64,000 nucleotides of DNA from Chrysophaeum taylorii (GCA_029834535.1 JAQMWT010000047.1:1-64000), one strand, 5' to 3'; shown: positions 32,201 through 41,459, numbered from the stretch's first letter. Numbers and translations are program-made. The notes: generated by a model not told the origin, from the sequence alone.

Positions 32201-33487
32201 GAAATTGATGGTTGTCGCGTCGAGGAAATTTTGGCGCGCTTCATCGACAGCAGCAACAACAACGAAGGAGCGTCGTCGAAGAGCGCCGACGATATTGAGA
32301 TGCTCGTTGCGCGGTCCCACGCGCGAATCGACGAGAGAAGCGATATTGCGAGGCAGAGAACTGTGTCGCAGAGCTGGACGCTGCAACTTGGCGCGTGCGA
32401 GAAGGACCCCATGCCAGAGTCCATAGTCGACATGCTGGAGGCCAAGCGGTTTGACTGCGATGACCTCAAATGGACGGCATCATCTAAAGGAAAAAATTCC
32501 ATATTGCTTCGCGCTGACTGCTCCGAGGACGCGCCGATCGAGTGGCTCGAAGAGGTGCTCGTCCAGGTGCTCGAGACGAGCGGCCTAGTCGCAAACGTCA
32601 ATCGAAACGTAACGATGACGCGGTCCTGGAACGTGCAACTCGTTGACAGGAACGTAACAGACGAGGAATTTATGAACATAGTCTCCAAAGTGGACCTGGA
32701 CGAGGACGTGGATTTTTGCCTCGACCGACGAGAGCCGGGAGCGATCTTGGTGCTGACAGTAACGGTTCGGGTAGCGTACGCGTCCATCGCATTTCTCGAC
32801 TGGCTTGAAGAGCAATTGATCGACTTGTGCAGCCAGCACCTCGACAAAGTCAAGAGCCTAGATCGCCGACGACCACACGGGCATCGGACCGATCACGCGA
32901 TGCCGAGCGCGAAGTCGCCGCCGCCGCCGCCGCTGACTACGCGTGCTGCAAAAAGAGAGTGGATCCTCAAGCCAACAACGACAGACGTTTCTCCCGAGAA
33001 AATTCTAGATTTGATAGGCAAAGCGCCCTTGATCGATGACGACGTGACATTTTCAATCGAGCGAGAAGGGACGTCGTTCGTCCTGTGCGCCACCACGGGA
33101 CCTGGAGTGCCAATGGATTACCTAGAGGAAGCATTGTTCTACTTTTTCGAAGAAACTCATACGGAGGTGCTCAAGAGCATCGATAGACGCAGAGAAGCAC
33201 CAGAACCAAGGAGTCAAGAAGTTTCGAGGACGTGGTTACTCACGCCGATCGACGACCAGGTTTCCGCGGCCCAAATTCAGAGCATGTTGGATAGAGCGGA
33301 GCTCGACGACAGCGTGACTTTTACGGTCCGCGACAGACCTGTCGACAATAGGGTGCGCCGGCTCGAACTGCACGCCGAAGAGCGCTCGCGGGCCGCGTTT
33401 GTTCCGTTTGACTGGCTTGAAGAACAACTCCTCGACTTCTTCGAGAATTCCCCAGTGATCATGCGCCTTACGAAGGCCTCATACTAG
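29264..33487 (+). CDS. Tudor-like / WD40 protein with four-copy C-terminal repeat
   Basis: 1,407 residues in one exon. Residues about 8-245 hold four Tudor/agenet-like repeats (VQVRYSTTPEFYPGKV, VDARYGKKEDVLPGRV, VECRYADTPKFYPGVV, then a weaker one), each ending in a short basic or acidic block. A disordered region with poly-Asp follows (about 245-420). WD40 repeats occupy about 425-850, with WD-type ends such as GMACVWRL, GVVRIWKP, RTLRVWSY, GTTRYWSV and GTVRIWHA. The C-terminus (about 1035-1400) carries four copies of a roughly 90-residue unit that I do not recognise. Function unknown. The layout suggests a scaffold reading methylated residues or binding tubulin, but that is inference. Confidence 0.8.
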   Translation: MTKKHLAPGCAVQVRYSTTPEFYPGKVEAVENERYAIAYDDGDRETGVVRRRIRLPGQKQKFVLRQGAEVDARYGKKEDVLPGRVVAVNDDGSYDVAFDQGEVVVEGLERKFIFADFTDPTLPEGTRVECRYADTPKFYPGVVKAIADDGSSYSIIYDDGDEEADVVPRRIRLAGQKQRRLLRVGEAVDARSDSGKVRPGTVTHAATRVLELDNKSHEETLYAVSFDHGEVVTDLERKYIFAEFFSDDDDDDDEAPEAPSNAQPITLPTFLGEPTPAAPRNAIDARLSGSIALDDDDRRERPIDNPGFEAPASPPIKRRYQSAIDVENSLLIIGGGGDIESSGNRASAKPVRRNQHLELSTQDPLFATRKSDNSVFQPTPKAATLESPLRRTATINNMNQQESHRVITRSTEGNCLQALRPAGVRGCGLAAGVAFTPCGRIVAAATRSRIALWLARKGHHIGNLSGHTGRVLALKCERLADDSASPKPPRTPTILVSGGSDGMACVWRLPCETRRSKTVDDDVSDEDETVEAAWTSFSQRMARKSRAKSRNVAAGSLWDLMQPVAIHRHPHGSWVLGVDVSRRNLLATAASDGVVRIWKPLDSDDDAMVIALDGHHWYATAVAFAPGAELLASGSMDRTLRVWSYAATSSSANEQLVVESGTGASEDLSSIDRLSALGREVPIQQVPCIVLSHAEPIYSVAWTPDGTRLVAGSNGGSPHVWNYHRGAFDEHFEPTGEGHVGPVVACATSKDGTFLVTASHDGTTRYWSVPDNNNPNLFERESSKLQHVCSCTRTGGRFVGVDTDGGALGLSARGATRRRRPRIVTLSADGTVRIWHAPSGVAKIAERRALTLASLRNHRDCVANSATHLAVRAALNNASTYNDGRPMPAIEVALGLRVLVRAILRSLPRDEPRSAHHLRDRSVELQTTAHVAEQLAACLGNIAGCSNEEIHVDAAARIIAGSRVDSSLNLVRAAAKAAGEIDGCRVEEILARFIDSSNNNEGASSKSADDIEMLVARSHARIDERSDIARQRTVSQSWTLQLGACEKDPMPESIVDMLEAKRFDCDDLKWTASSKGKNSILLRADCSEDAPIEWLEEVLVQVLETSGLVANVNRNVTMTRSWNVQLVDRNVTDEEFMNIVSKVDLDEDVDFCLDRREPGAILVLTVTVRVAYASIAFLDWLEEQLIDLCSQHLDKVKSLDRRRPHGHRTDHAMPSAKSPPPPPLTTRAAKREWILKPTTTDVSPEKILDLIGKAPLIDDDVTFSIEREGTSFVLCATTGPGVPMDYLEEALFYFFEETHTEVLKSIDRRREAPEPRSQEVSRTWLLTPIDDQVSAAQIQSMLDRAELDDSVTFTVRDRPVDNRVRRLELHAEERSRAAFVPFDWLEEQLLDFFENSPVIMRLTKASY

Positions 33488-34499
33488 AATAAATGAGCAC
33501 AATCCCGAACTCGCGACATGTTGGTGTACCTATTTTGTCAATATGATGCACTCGCACCATCATTGCCATGAACAATAATTTGTCAAATAATCGCAAACCG
33601 ACGGGTCATGATATATTCGAGCGGCGTTTCTCCGTGTCAGAGGAATATCCCTTCCTTGGAGACTGCTTACTTCAGAGAGTCGGAAGGAACGTGAGCTGGA
33701 CCTCAAACAGAGAAAAGAACCATCCGCCTCACTACTACGTGCTAGTACTCACCTGCACAGGTATACTTTTACAGACGACGATTTGGCATCTGCTAGCTTT
33801 CTTCACACAGTAATAAGAGCAAGATGATATAAAAGAAAGGCGCCTACGAAAGATTAGTGCGGGGTCCTATCGCCCGACGTGGCTTGCTAGAGCAAGGTGC
33901 GCGGATGGGAGCTACTTGTTTGGCAAAAGCAAAGTGAAGAAGAATAGAAGGGGCAAGGAAAAGGTCTACAAAGTCTCAGCGGACAGAAGAAGTCACGGGG
34001 CGGATGAGCGCGTTCAACTTGTATTTACCCACTCAGCCTAAGTACCTCTCCGCAGGTACTATCCCACAGTCCACATTACAGAGTAGCGAGCGTGCTATAG
34101 CGCACGCGCACGGGTGGTCGTTATTTACAAGCGTCGAGGCCTTGGAGGTTCAATACTTATGTAGTGCGTGGCGGTCCGCCATCAACTCGTACTCGTCCCT
34201 CGCACCCTCTACCCCAACTGTGTGATTTTCCTCTGTGATCCTGGACCGGCTCCGATGCTCGGGAGAGGTCTGAAGTTAGTTAGTTAGTTTGTTTGTTAGT
34301 AGTGCGGTCAGGGTGACTCTTCACGGATTGCCGAGGTCTGAAAGCAACAGAACTCATTTCTTTCTTAATTTGATGAGGAGAACGCGAATGACTGACGAGG
34401 ATCGCAGGAACCCTGGCGGGCTCTGGAGTTACAACAATCCCATTTTTGAGGCGGCGAGACCAGGCTTAACGCCGTCATCGTTGTCATAATATCGCCATG
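33488..34499. other. Spacer with a SINE-like 3' fragment, otherwise empty
   Basis: Two frames of 70-80 codons (33568-33813, 34004-34225) have no recognisable features and are probably chance. A 3'-end fragment of the SINE-like repeat lies at 34235-34290. No tRNA was found. Confidence 0.5.
34235..34290 (+). repeat. SINE-like retroposon, 3' fragment (copy 4)
   Basis: About 55 bp matching the last part of copy 1, including ATGCTCGGGAGAGGTCTGAA and the TTAG tail, which here runs on into GTTTGTTTG. This is the pattern of a strongly 5'-truncated retroposon. Confidence 0.75.
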
Positions 34500-35369
34500 T
34501 CAACGTCGTGCTGCCAGTTTCTTTGGATTGAGGGGGCAGGCGCTGTGGTTGGTGCGTTTGTGTGTCAGCGAGCCGCAGCGACACGCGCCGTTTGTGGCGG
34601 GGGCGACGGCGGCGGCCGCCGCGGTGGCGGCGGCGACGGCGAAGGATTGTTCGGGAAGCGGTTCCTTGAGTCGCTCGGAAGCCCCAGGGATGGGTGGGAG
34701 CACCATGGGGGGTCGGTCGTTTTCTATTGCGAGGCACCAGCCCATGTCAGAGAAGCCCATCCCGAGGACCTTGTTCAAGAGGTCGACGGCGCTGAAGAGA
34801 TCGGCGAGCTGGTCATCGCTCAGCGTATAGACTTCGGGATCGCTGGTTTGGAGTGAATTGTTCAAAAGCAAGGCGCCGAACCTGGTGACGCAGTTCCAGT
34901 CGCCGGCGACGAAGGCGGACGCGGCGCACTCGGCTTCCCTCTGGAGTCGTGGGACGCCGTCGGCCACCGTGCCGGTACGCATGCCCATAGCCTTCATCAA
35001 GAGAGGCAACGAGACGTCGTTGGGAAGGCGCAAGATGTAGTCCTGGATCATCTGACCCAAGGCGTCGGCCTTGGCGGCGATGGATTCGAGCTTGATCTCG
35101 CCGTGGTCCGCGTACCAATCGAGTGCTGTGAAGCTGCCCATAGACAAGCTCATGTTGACGCAGCTGCACCATCGCCGTAGCAGCATCTCGGGCGTCGAGC
35201 CCTCGGGGGGCAGCGGCAGCGACTTGAAATTGTAGTCGCGCGCGTGGGGGATGCCCTGGCAGACGCACATCATGAAGTAGTTGTCGCAATGGCCGCAAAA
35301 GCTGAAGCTCTGCGGCCGGAACCTCAGTTCACCGTTCGCCAGCACGATGGCGCCGCCGAAAGCACTCAT
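34500..35369 (-). CDS. Cysteine-rich protein with C-terminal zinc-knuckle-like motif
   Basis: About 289 residues from the ATG at 35369. The same frame has an earlier ATG at 35411 that would add a hydrophobic stretch (RILFLFLVMSAFGG), so a signal peptide is possible. Near the N-terminus a Cys/His cluster (FCGHCDNYFMMCVCQG) may bind metal. The middle is helical. An Ala-rich linker leads to CRCGSLTHKRTNHSACPLNP, a C-x-C...H...H...C pattern seen in many nucleic-acid-binding proteins, including some transposon proteins. I do not recognise the family. It is divergent from the next gene, with 169 bp between ATGs, and tail-to-tail with the Tudor/WD40 gene. Confidence 0.55.
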   Translation of the reverse strand: MSAFGGAIVLANGELRFRPQSFSFCGHCDNYFMMCVCQGIPHARDYNFKSLPLPPEGSTPEMLLRRWCSCVNMSLSMGSFTALDWYADHGEIKLESIAAKADALGQMIQDYILRLPNDVSLPLLMKAMGMRTGTVADGVPRLQREAECAASAFVAGDWNCVTRFGALLLNNSLQTSDPEVYTLSDDQLADLFSAVDLLNKVLGMGFSDMGWCLAIENDRPPMVLPPIPGASERLKEPLPEQSFAVAAATAAAAAVAPATNGACRCGSLTHKRTNHSACPLNPKKLAARR

Positions 35370-35538
35370 CACGAGGAAGAGGAAGAGGATCCGATGAACG
35401 CGCGCATGCAAGGATTTGTTTCTCGGGATCTGGTTAACGCCGAACAGAAGACGGATCCTAACGGACGAATTATCTATGTCGGGGCTTCTTATTCTTTGAA
35501 CGATCTACGCCCGTGACTGGTGTGGACCTAGATCGATC

Positions 35539-36120
35539 ATGCTCGAGTGGCGCGACGTTGGCGTCCTGTGGAAGGACGTCATGTCGTTTTTGCCGGCGGA
35601 TGCGTTGCTCCGGGTCTCGGAGAGCGATCGGTTTGGGTGCCACCACATCACGGGCGAGCTCTTTCGTCAGGACCGTTGTTGCCATTGCGGCGAGAATTTC
35701 GTCGCTCTCGACAATCGCACCGAGAGGTGCTTGCCGATCCACAACAAGGTGGGTCGCCGGCACAAGAGTTGTCGCGTTGCGAGCGACCGCGAGTTACGGA
35801 ACCTCAAGACGCTCGTGGAAAATAGGAAGAGGATTATCAGCGGTCGCGAGCAGGCTCGCATCGACGCGTCGGCCTTTGAGGCCTGCGACGTGTGTCGCGG
35901 CACCTTTATGAGCTGGAGCGTATCGGACGCCGAGTGGGCGACCGTCGTCCCCGAGGCGCTTCGAGCCTCGCCGATTTGTTTCAAATGCTTTCTCCGGTTC
36001 CCTCGAGGCGCGTCAGGAGGAGGATTCCAGCGAGGGCCCTTATTCTGGTCCTCCTTAGGAGCGGTCGTCGTCGCCTTGGTGGTGACATTCATCTGCTCTT
36101 GGGGGGGTGTGAATGTGTAG
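35539..36120 (+). CDS. Small zinc-binding protein with C-terminal membrane anchor
   Basis: 193 residues. The start (VLWKDVMSFLPADALLRVSE) resembles an F-box-like helix pair. Cysteines then come in pairs (CCHCGENF, ...CLPIH...H..SC, EACDVCRGTF, ICFKCF), enough for two treble-clef-type zinc sites. The last about 20 residues form one membrane span (SSLGAVVVALVVTFICSWGG), so a tail-anchored protein is likely. An F-box/RING-like role in ubiquitin transfer is conceivable but not shown. Single exon. Confidence 0.6.
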   Translation: MLEWRDVGVLWKDVMSFLPADALLRVSESDRFGCHHITGELFRQDRCCHCGENFVALDNRTERCLPIHNKVGRRHKSCRVASDRELRNLKTLVENRKRIISGREQARIDASAFEACDVCRGTFMSWSVSDAEWATVVPEALRASPICFKCFLRFPRGASGGGFQRGPLFWSSLGAVVVALVVTFICSWGGVNV

Positions 36121-36179
36121 TGGCTAACGTCGGCGCTCGGTTGGTCGGTTGGTCGTAAAAACATGTCGTGCACCGACCG

Positions 36180-36587
36180 ACGGACATCACCCGAAAAAGA
36201 GTAAAAGAGTGCACACGCGCGCACGCGATGACATACACACGGAGATAGGGGGGTGCCACGAAAGGAAAGGAAAGGAAAGGAAAGGGAAGGGAAGGGTAGG
36301 AAGAGAGAGGTCACATGCCAGAGGGGGGGCAGGGGAGGTGTGCTTGCTTTTCGTTGTCTTTGTTGTCGTCTTCTTCTTCTTCTTCTTCTTCTTCTTCTTC
36401 TTCTTCGGGTTTGAAGAGAACCCCTCTCGCAACGGAACGAGTGCAGCAGCAGCAGCAGCGGCGGCGGCGGCGGCGCGTAGACAAATACAACAGGAAGGAG
36501 AAAAAGAACGATCACCACAAGAGGAAAAAAAAACCCCAGACCAGATGGACGAAAAGGAAGAAGAAAAGCGAATGATGTGCCGTTGTC
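36180..36587. repeat. Microsatellite cluster in 3' spacer
   Basis: (GGAAA)n at about 36258-36290, (TTC)n at 36368-36405, and (GCA)/(GCG)n at 36440-36475. It lies between two convergent genes and has no coding support. Confidence 0.8.
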
Positions 36588-38213
36588 TCAGAGCCTGGGC
36601 GGCGGGGGCGGTGGTCTGACGGGTTTGGGGGGCGGTTGTTGCTGTTGAAAGTGATCTGGTCGTTGACGGGTGATGTTGTTGGCGTTGAGGATGAGGCGTT
36701 CCATCAGGGATATCGCTGGCTGGAGGCCGATCATGGCCGCGGGGTCGTCGGGGTCGCGGAGGAGGATGTTTGGCGCGAAGCATATAGCGAGGTTCTCGGC
36801 AGTCATCATGTTGCTGGCGGCGTTGTCGGCGACCCTCGCGAGGAAGCCGAGAAGGAGGGGAAGGCAAAAAGCGGCGGCCTTGGTGCTCGGAGTGTTGGCG
36901 GCGTCGAGGAGATCCCCGACGGCGATCGCAAACTCGACGTCGTCGGGGCATCTGTTCGAGGCGTCCCGGAGCGCGTCCTGGAGGACGGGTTCCAAAAAAT
37001 TGTCGGCGCGCTCTCGAAACCACATTTTGGTGAGGGTGGCGAGGTCGTCGACGTCCGCGTCGGCGAGAACGGAGGACGGAGGCTCGCAGGCGTCGTCGAG
37101 GCGCTTTTTGAGGTGGTCGACCTCGTCCGAATTGCCGGGGATTCGGAAAATTCCTTGACGGTCGAGAGCGCCGTTATTCGAGAGCGCCTCGAGGAGCGCG
37201 GCGAGGGCTTCGACTGGGGGCGAGGAAATCGCGGCCAGGGCGGCGCCGTAGACTGCCCCCCGCGTCGCGGTCGAGCCACGGCGCGTGGTGCTCGCGACGG
37301 GCCCCCCGCCCTTTGGGGGAGGATTGTAGGTCGCGAGCCTGGGGGGCGACTCGAGCATCAGGACGAGCTTTTTGAACGCTTCGGTGCGCGGGGCCGTGGG
37401 TCGCGGGGGACCCTCGCCACGGCGCGCCGCAGCTACCTGCGCCAAAAGCTCCCGGACCGGCGATTCGCGGACTGTCTTGGCCCACGGATCGACGCGGTCG
37501 GCCATCGCGCGCGTAAAAACTAAGTGCGTTCCGGCGAGGACCCGGAGCGCGTCGGCGCGGCACTGGGTCGCCGCCGCCACGAAATTTTCGAGGAGCGGGG
37601 CGAGGTATTCGGTCATCGCCCTGACGGCATCCTTGGAGTGCTCGAATTTCGCGCGCCGTTCGCTCAGACTTTCGTCGAGCTTGGCCGAAGGGTCGCCCTT
37701 GGCCCTCGCCGCGCGCGTCTCGACGTGGTCGAACTTGCGCTTTCGCGCGAAGTAGTCCAGCACGAGATCGTTCCGCTCCTTGACGACCGCGACCACCCGC
37801 GCCGAGTTCTCGAGGGTCGCCGAAATCTCGTCCAGGACCCACCCCCGTACGAGGTGCGCGTGCTCGACGCGGATGTCGCGCGCGCGGAGCGCCGCCGCGA
37901 CCACCTCCGTGTCGCCGTCATGCTCGTCCTCGTAGAGGTTCGCCAGGCCCTCGTAGGCCTCGTCCACCGAACTCTCGGCCTTCCGGACCCTTTCCACTTG
38001 ATCGCACAGCTGTTCGAGCTGCTCGACGCTCGACCGGAACCGGCTCACCTCGTCCTCGAGGTCACCCGTGTTCTCGTCCATCTCCGCCTTGGCGAGACCC
38101 AGCTTCTGGTACATGGTCTCCTCCATGCGCCGCCGCCACGCGCTCGACCCGATCTTCTCCCGTCGTTCCTGCTCATCCTTTTTCCCGCCTATTTTCCGCA
38201 GCACGCGATTCAT
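36588..38213 (-). CDS. BAR-domain RhoGAP
   Basis: About 541 residues, starting at the ATG before NRVLRKIGGKKDEQE. The frame is open 34 codons further upstream (ATG at 38315), but that part overlaps a dispersed repeat. Residues about 15-250 form a charged helical BAR-type module (EVSRFRSSVEQLEQLCDQVE onward) that would bend or sense membranes. Residues about 318-520 are a RhoGAP domain with the arginine finger in QGIFRIPGNSDEV, the LTKMWFRERADNFLEP block and AENLAICFAPNIL, which speeds GTP hydrolysis by Rho/Rac proteins. A proline-rich tail (QQQQPPPKPVRPPPPPP) may bind SH3 domains. Resembles the nadrin/SH3BP1/oligophrenin arrangement. Confidence 0.88.
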   Translation of the reverse strand: MNRVLRKIGGKKDEQERREKIGSSAWRRRMEETMYQKLGLAKAEMDENTGDLEDEVSRFRSSVEQLEQLCDQVERVRKAESSVDEAYEGLANLYEDEHDGDTEVVAAALRARDIRVEHAHLVRGWVLDEISATLENSARVVAVVKERNDLVLDYFARKRKFDHVETRAARAKGDPSAKLDESLSERRAKFEHSKDAVRAMTEYLAPLLENFVAAATQCRADALRVLAGTHLVFTRAMADRVDPWAKTVRESPVRELLAQVAAARRGEGPPRPTAPRTEAFKKLVLMLESPPRLATYNPPPKGGGPVASTTRRGSTATRGAVYGAALAAISSPPVEALAALLEALSNNGALDRQGIFRIPGNSDEVDHLKKRLDDACEPPSSVLADADVDDLATLTKMWFRERADNFLEPVLQDALRDASNRCPDDVEFAIAVGDLLDAANTPSTKAAAFCLPLLLGFLARVADNAASNMMTAENLAICFAPNILLRDPDDPAAMIGLQPAISLMERLILNANNITRQRPDHFQQQQPPPKPVRPPPPPPRL

Positions 38214-38278
38214 ATCGTTGACTCTGCGAACCACCCAACCAACGATAATAATAACCCTATCTGTCACCACCCCTATAC

Positions 38279-38316
38279 ACCCCCCTCTTAGCGGTCGACA
38301 TTTAAAGACAAACAAA
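38279..38316 (-). repeat. CTAAGAG short repeat with 8-bp flanking duplication
   Basis: The 38-bp unit (reverse of GTCTTTAAATGTCGACCGCT and the G-rich part after it) is flanked by CCCTATAC at 38271-38278 and 38317-38324. It sits about 65 bp upstream of the BAR-RhoGAP ATG, in the presumed promoter. Confidence 0.6.
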
Positions 38317-38649
38317 CCCTATACGGAATGCGATGCTGCCGCCCTATAGGGTATGATGCTCCACCGCCGTCCCTTCGTACGTCCGGCGGCAGGCAGCTTT
38401 CTTTCTTTCTTTCACCCTGCAGGCGGGCGGGCGACCGATTCATGCGTCATTCGCTCAGTCATGAGGCCTCGGGCGACAGACATCCACCCTGCCGCACTCG
38501 TCGTGTTCTTATTTATTATTAAAGGTTTTTTTTGCGTTCAAGTTCTAAAAAAAAGAAGACCACCATATTCTAATAATTATTATTTTAGAGAGACCCTAAT
38601 CCTTCTTTTCGAAAGAGAGCCACGCGTTCGACGACGAAGAACCAACACC

Positions 38650-40188
38650 ATGAGGTGGGCTCTTGGTCTTGTCCTCGCGACGACGACGGCGCCAAGCGTC
38701 GTCGGGGAGCTGTCGTTTTCGGCGGACTTTGAGAGTGGGAGTCTGAGTCCCTTCGTACGATCCTCCAATCCACGGTACGAGGGCCAGGAGGTCGAGGTCG
38801 TCGACGGCGGCGTGAAGCTCGTCCAGGCGAACAAGCACTACGGCCTTGGCGCCCCCGTCGAGTTCAAACCCGACGGAAGCCTCGTGGTCCAGTACGACGT
38901 CACCCTCACAACGGGCCTCTCGTGCGGCGGGGCATATCTCAAGCTCCTCGAGGCGACGCCTTCGCTGTCGGTCGAGACATTCGACGACAAGACGCCGTTC
39001 GTCCTCATGTTCGGTCCCGACAAGTGCGGCACCACCGACAAGGTCCACTTCATCGTGCGCCAGAAGAACCCCGTCTCGGGGGAGTGGGTCGAGCACCACC
39101 TCAAGGGCGGGCCCAAGGCTAAGGTCGACAAGAGAGCCCACATGTACACGGCTATCGTTAAGCCCGACGACTCTATCGAAATTTTGATCGACGGCGAGTC
39201 GGTGTTCGTGGGGTCGCTCACCTCGTCCCTCGACCCCCCGCTCCAGCCGCCCGCCGACGTCGACGACCCCGAAGACTCCAAGCCGGCCGATTGGGTCGAC
39301 GCGGCCAAGATCGACGACCCCGACGCCGTCAAGCCCGACGACTGGGATGAGGACGCCCCCCGAAAGATTCCCGACGCGGACGCCTCCAAGCCCTCGGGCT
39401 GGCTCGACGACGAACCCCTCGAGATCCCCGACCCCGAAGCCCGACGCCCCCCCGACTGGGACGACGAGGAAGACGGCGAATGGGAGGCGCCGACGGTGCC
39501 CAACCCCAAGTGTGACGTCGGCTGCGGCGAGTGGGAACGACCGCTCGTCGACAATCCCGCCTACAAGGGCAAGTGGAAGCCCCCCAAGATCGACAACCCC
39601 GCCTACAAGGGCAAGTGGGCGCCCAGAAAGATTCCCAACCCCCACTTCTTCGAGCCCAAAGAACCTGCCAAGAACCTTCCGCCGATAGGCGCCGTCGCCG
39701 TCGAGATCTGGACCACAAACTCGGGCATACTCTACGACAACATTGCTTTGGGCCACGACCCCAAGGACGCCTCCGATTTCGCCAAGTCTTTTTACGACAA
39801 AAAGGCCGCCGAGGAGGAGGCAAAGAAAAAGAAAAAGCAGGAAAGAGACGCCAAAAAGCTCGAGAAAAAGCTCGAAAAGGGCGCGCTCTCCGCCAAGGTC
39901 CAGGTCGCCGTCAACGACGCCCTCAAACTTGCGAACGAACAGCCCTTGGCGGCCCTCGCGACGGCGATCGCGGCCCTCTTGGCTCTCGCTGCCCTCTGCC
40001 TGGGAGGCTCGAAGAAAAAGACGACCACGCCCGGCGCCTCCGAGCCCGCGGCGACCTCGGAACCCCCCGCCCCCGCCGCCGCCCCCGCCGCCGCCGCCGC
40101 CGAGAAGGAGGAAGAAGAAGAAGACACTTCCACGCCGGCAGCCGCCGCCGCCGACGATGACAACAAGCCCCCGCGCGACGAAGACTAA
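38650..40188 (+). CDS. CNX: Calnexin
   Basis: ER membrane lectin chaperone for monoglucosylated glycoproteins. About 512 residues: signal peptide (MRWALGLVLATTTAPSVVG), lectin domain with YGLGAPVEF, CGGAYLKLL, and VLMFGPDKCG, P-domain with repeated KP.DW motif-1 units (KPADWVDAAKI, KPDDWDEDAPRKI, KPSGWLDDEPLEI, RPPDWDDEEDGEW) and motif-2 units (GEWERPLVDNPAYKGKW, then two more), a basic linker, one membrane span (LAALATAIAALLALAALCLG) and an acidic cytosolic tail. The frame is open 99 codons upstream of the chosen ATG, but only from this ATG does a proper signal peptide begin. Single exon. Confidence 0.95.
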   Translation: MRWALGLVLATTTAPSVVGELSFSADFESGSLSPFVRSSNPRYEGQEVEVVDGGVKLVQANKHYGLGAPVEFKPDGSLVVQYDVTLTTGLSCGGAYLKLLEATPSLSVETFDDKTPFVLMFGPDKCGTTDKVHFIVRQKNPVSGEWVEHHLKGGPKAKVDKRAHMYTAIVKPDDSIEILIDGESVFVGSLTSSLDPPLQPPADVDDPEDSKPADWVDAAKIDDPDAVKPDDWDEDAPRKIPDADASKPSGWLDDEPLEIPDPEARRPPDWDDEEDGEWEAPTVPNPKCDVGCGEWERPLVDNPAYKGKWKPPKIDNPAYKGKWAPRKIPNPHFFEPKEPAKNLPPIGAVAVEIWTTNSGILYDNIALGHDPKDASDFAKSFYDKKAAEEEAKKKKKQERDAKKLEKKLEKGALSAKVQVAVNDALKLANEQPLAALATAIAALLALAALCLGGSKKKTTTPGASEPAATSEPPAPAAAPAAAAAEKEEEEEDTSTPAAAAADDDNKPPRDED

Positions 40189-40415
40189 TATTGGTGACGA
40201 CGATCCCGATCCCAATCCCGATCCCGATCCCAGTCCCGATCCCGATCCCAGTCCCAGTCCCGCCTGCCCACCACCTCGGGCTCTCCTCCTGCGGCTGCTG
40301 CTTTGCACCCCCTCCTCCACCTCCCTCTCTGCCTTCGCGGTGGTGGACGACGCCCCCACTTTTCTTCTCTTCCTGAATGAATGAGTTCCCGGCAGTGGAG
40401 CCGCCGCCGTCGTTT

Positions 40416-40448
<33 letters not shown>

Positions 40449-40564
40449 AACCTTCTACTTCTGCTTCTGCGCCACGATGATGTCCCCCCTCGTCGAACGG
40501 CGCCCCACCTCCTCCCCACTTGCAGCCAACGATTACCCCCACCACTTTGCATCATTCATAACTG
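40189..40564. repeat. Intergenic CCCGAT hexamer and (CTA)n runs
   Basis: A (ATCCCG)n array with G/A variants spans about 40200-40262 and a (CTA)n run lies at 40416-40448. No gene. Confidence 0.8.
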
Positions 40565-41459
40565 ATGATGATTAATCTCGTTAGGCTCGAGGGGTGGTCG
40601 ATCCTCAGGCAGCTCCGCCTCGAGGAAGCGCTCTTGCGGCACGACTCGCGGAACTGGTGCCTCGTAAATTTTCTAACGGGTCCAGCCACAGTCGTGTTGG
40701 GTATGAACGGCAAGCCCGAGGCCCTGGTCAACAGGGAGCTCGTCGAGCGCGACGGCGTCGCTATGATCCGGCGCTTCACCGGCGGCGGCACGGTCGTCGT
40801 CGGCGTCGGTACCGTGACGGCGGCTCTCGTCCTCAACAAAGCCGACGCCCCGTGCGAATCCTTCCCGCGTGCGCGCTTCCGCTTCGAATATTAACGCGTC
40901 GCCGCAGGCCCCATCATGGACTGGACTGGAGACCTGCGAGTGTTCAGTTTAGAGAAAAAAACGAAATAATCCACCGCGCAGCTACTCGCCGATTTTCCAT
41001 CGTCTCTGCGGCGAACCCATCCTGAGCCTCCGAGAGAACGACTACGTCGTCGACGGCGCGATGAAGGTGGGGGGCAACGCGCAGTCCATAATCAAGGACC
41101 GGTGGATCCACCACACGTCCTTTCTCTACGACTTCGCCGACGCCGACATGGCCTACCTCGCGCTCCCGGAAAAGCGGCCGCAGTACCGCGGCGACCGCCC
41201 CCACGCGGCCTTCGTCGCTCGCCTCGCTCCCCGGCTCACCGCCAACACCACCAAAACCAACGGAGCAGCGGGCTTCGCGGTGGACCTCGGCGACGAGCTC
41301 TGCGCCGAGCTGGGGAGTCGGTACCGCGTGTCGGAGGTGTGTTTGACCTCCCTCCCTCCATGTGTGGTGTTCGGACGGACGGCACAGGTCACCAAGGACG
41401 TGGCGGCAAGGGTCGTCCTGCCAGACTGGTCTGGGAAATCCCAGGTTGTAAGTTTTTAA
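40565..41459 (+). CDS. Lipoate-protein ligase-like protein, four exons
   Basis: Member of the lipoate ligase/biotin ligase fold, transferring lipoyl groups to lysines of 2-oxoacid dehydrogenases and the H protein. Exon 1 has LRLEEALLRHDSRNW, ATVVLGMN and MIRRFTGGGTVVV (the RR..GGG motif). Exon 3 has NDYVVDGAMKVGGNAQSI (lysine in K-x-GGNA), KDRWIHHTSFLYDF and KRPQYRGDRPHAAFV. Exons: 40565-40868, 40908-40941, 40982-41336, 41388-41459, with introns of 39, 40 and 51 nt. The joined length is exactly 255 codons. Introns 1 and 2 are forced by stops and frame. Intron 3 has no stop and is a multiple of three, so it is probable only. The next gene begins 12 bp after the stop. Confidence 0.8.

Noticed and set aside
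33850-33910. Possible tRNA or small RNA in the spacer after the Tudor/WD40 gene
   Set aside because: No paired acceptor stem or T-loop could be drawn.
36640-37520. Plus-strand frames of 160-295 residues opposite the BAR-RhoGAP gene
   Set aside because: Antisense shadows of a GC-rich gene whose sense translation has both domains intact.
38596-40545. 649-residue minus-strand open frame opposite calnexin
   Set aside because: Glycine- and valine-rich antisense shadow. Calnexin on the plus strand explains the region fully.
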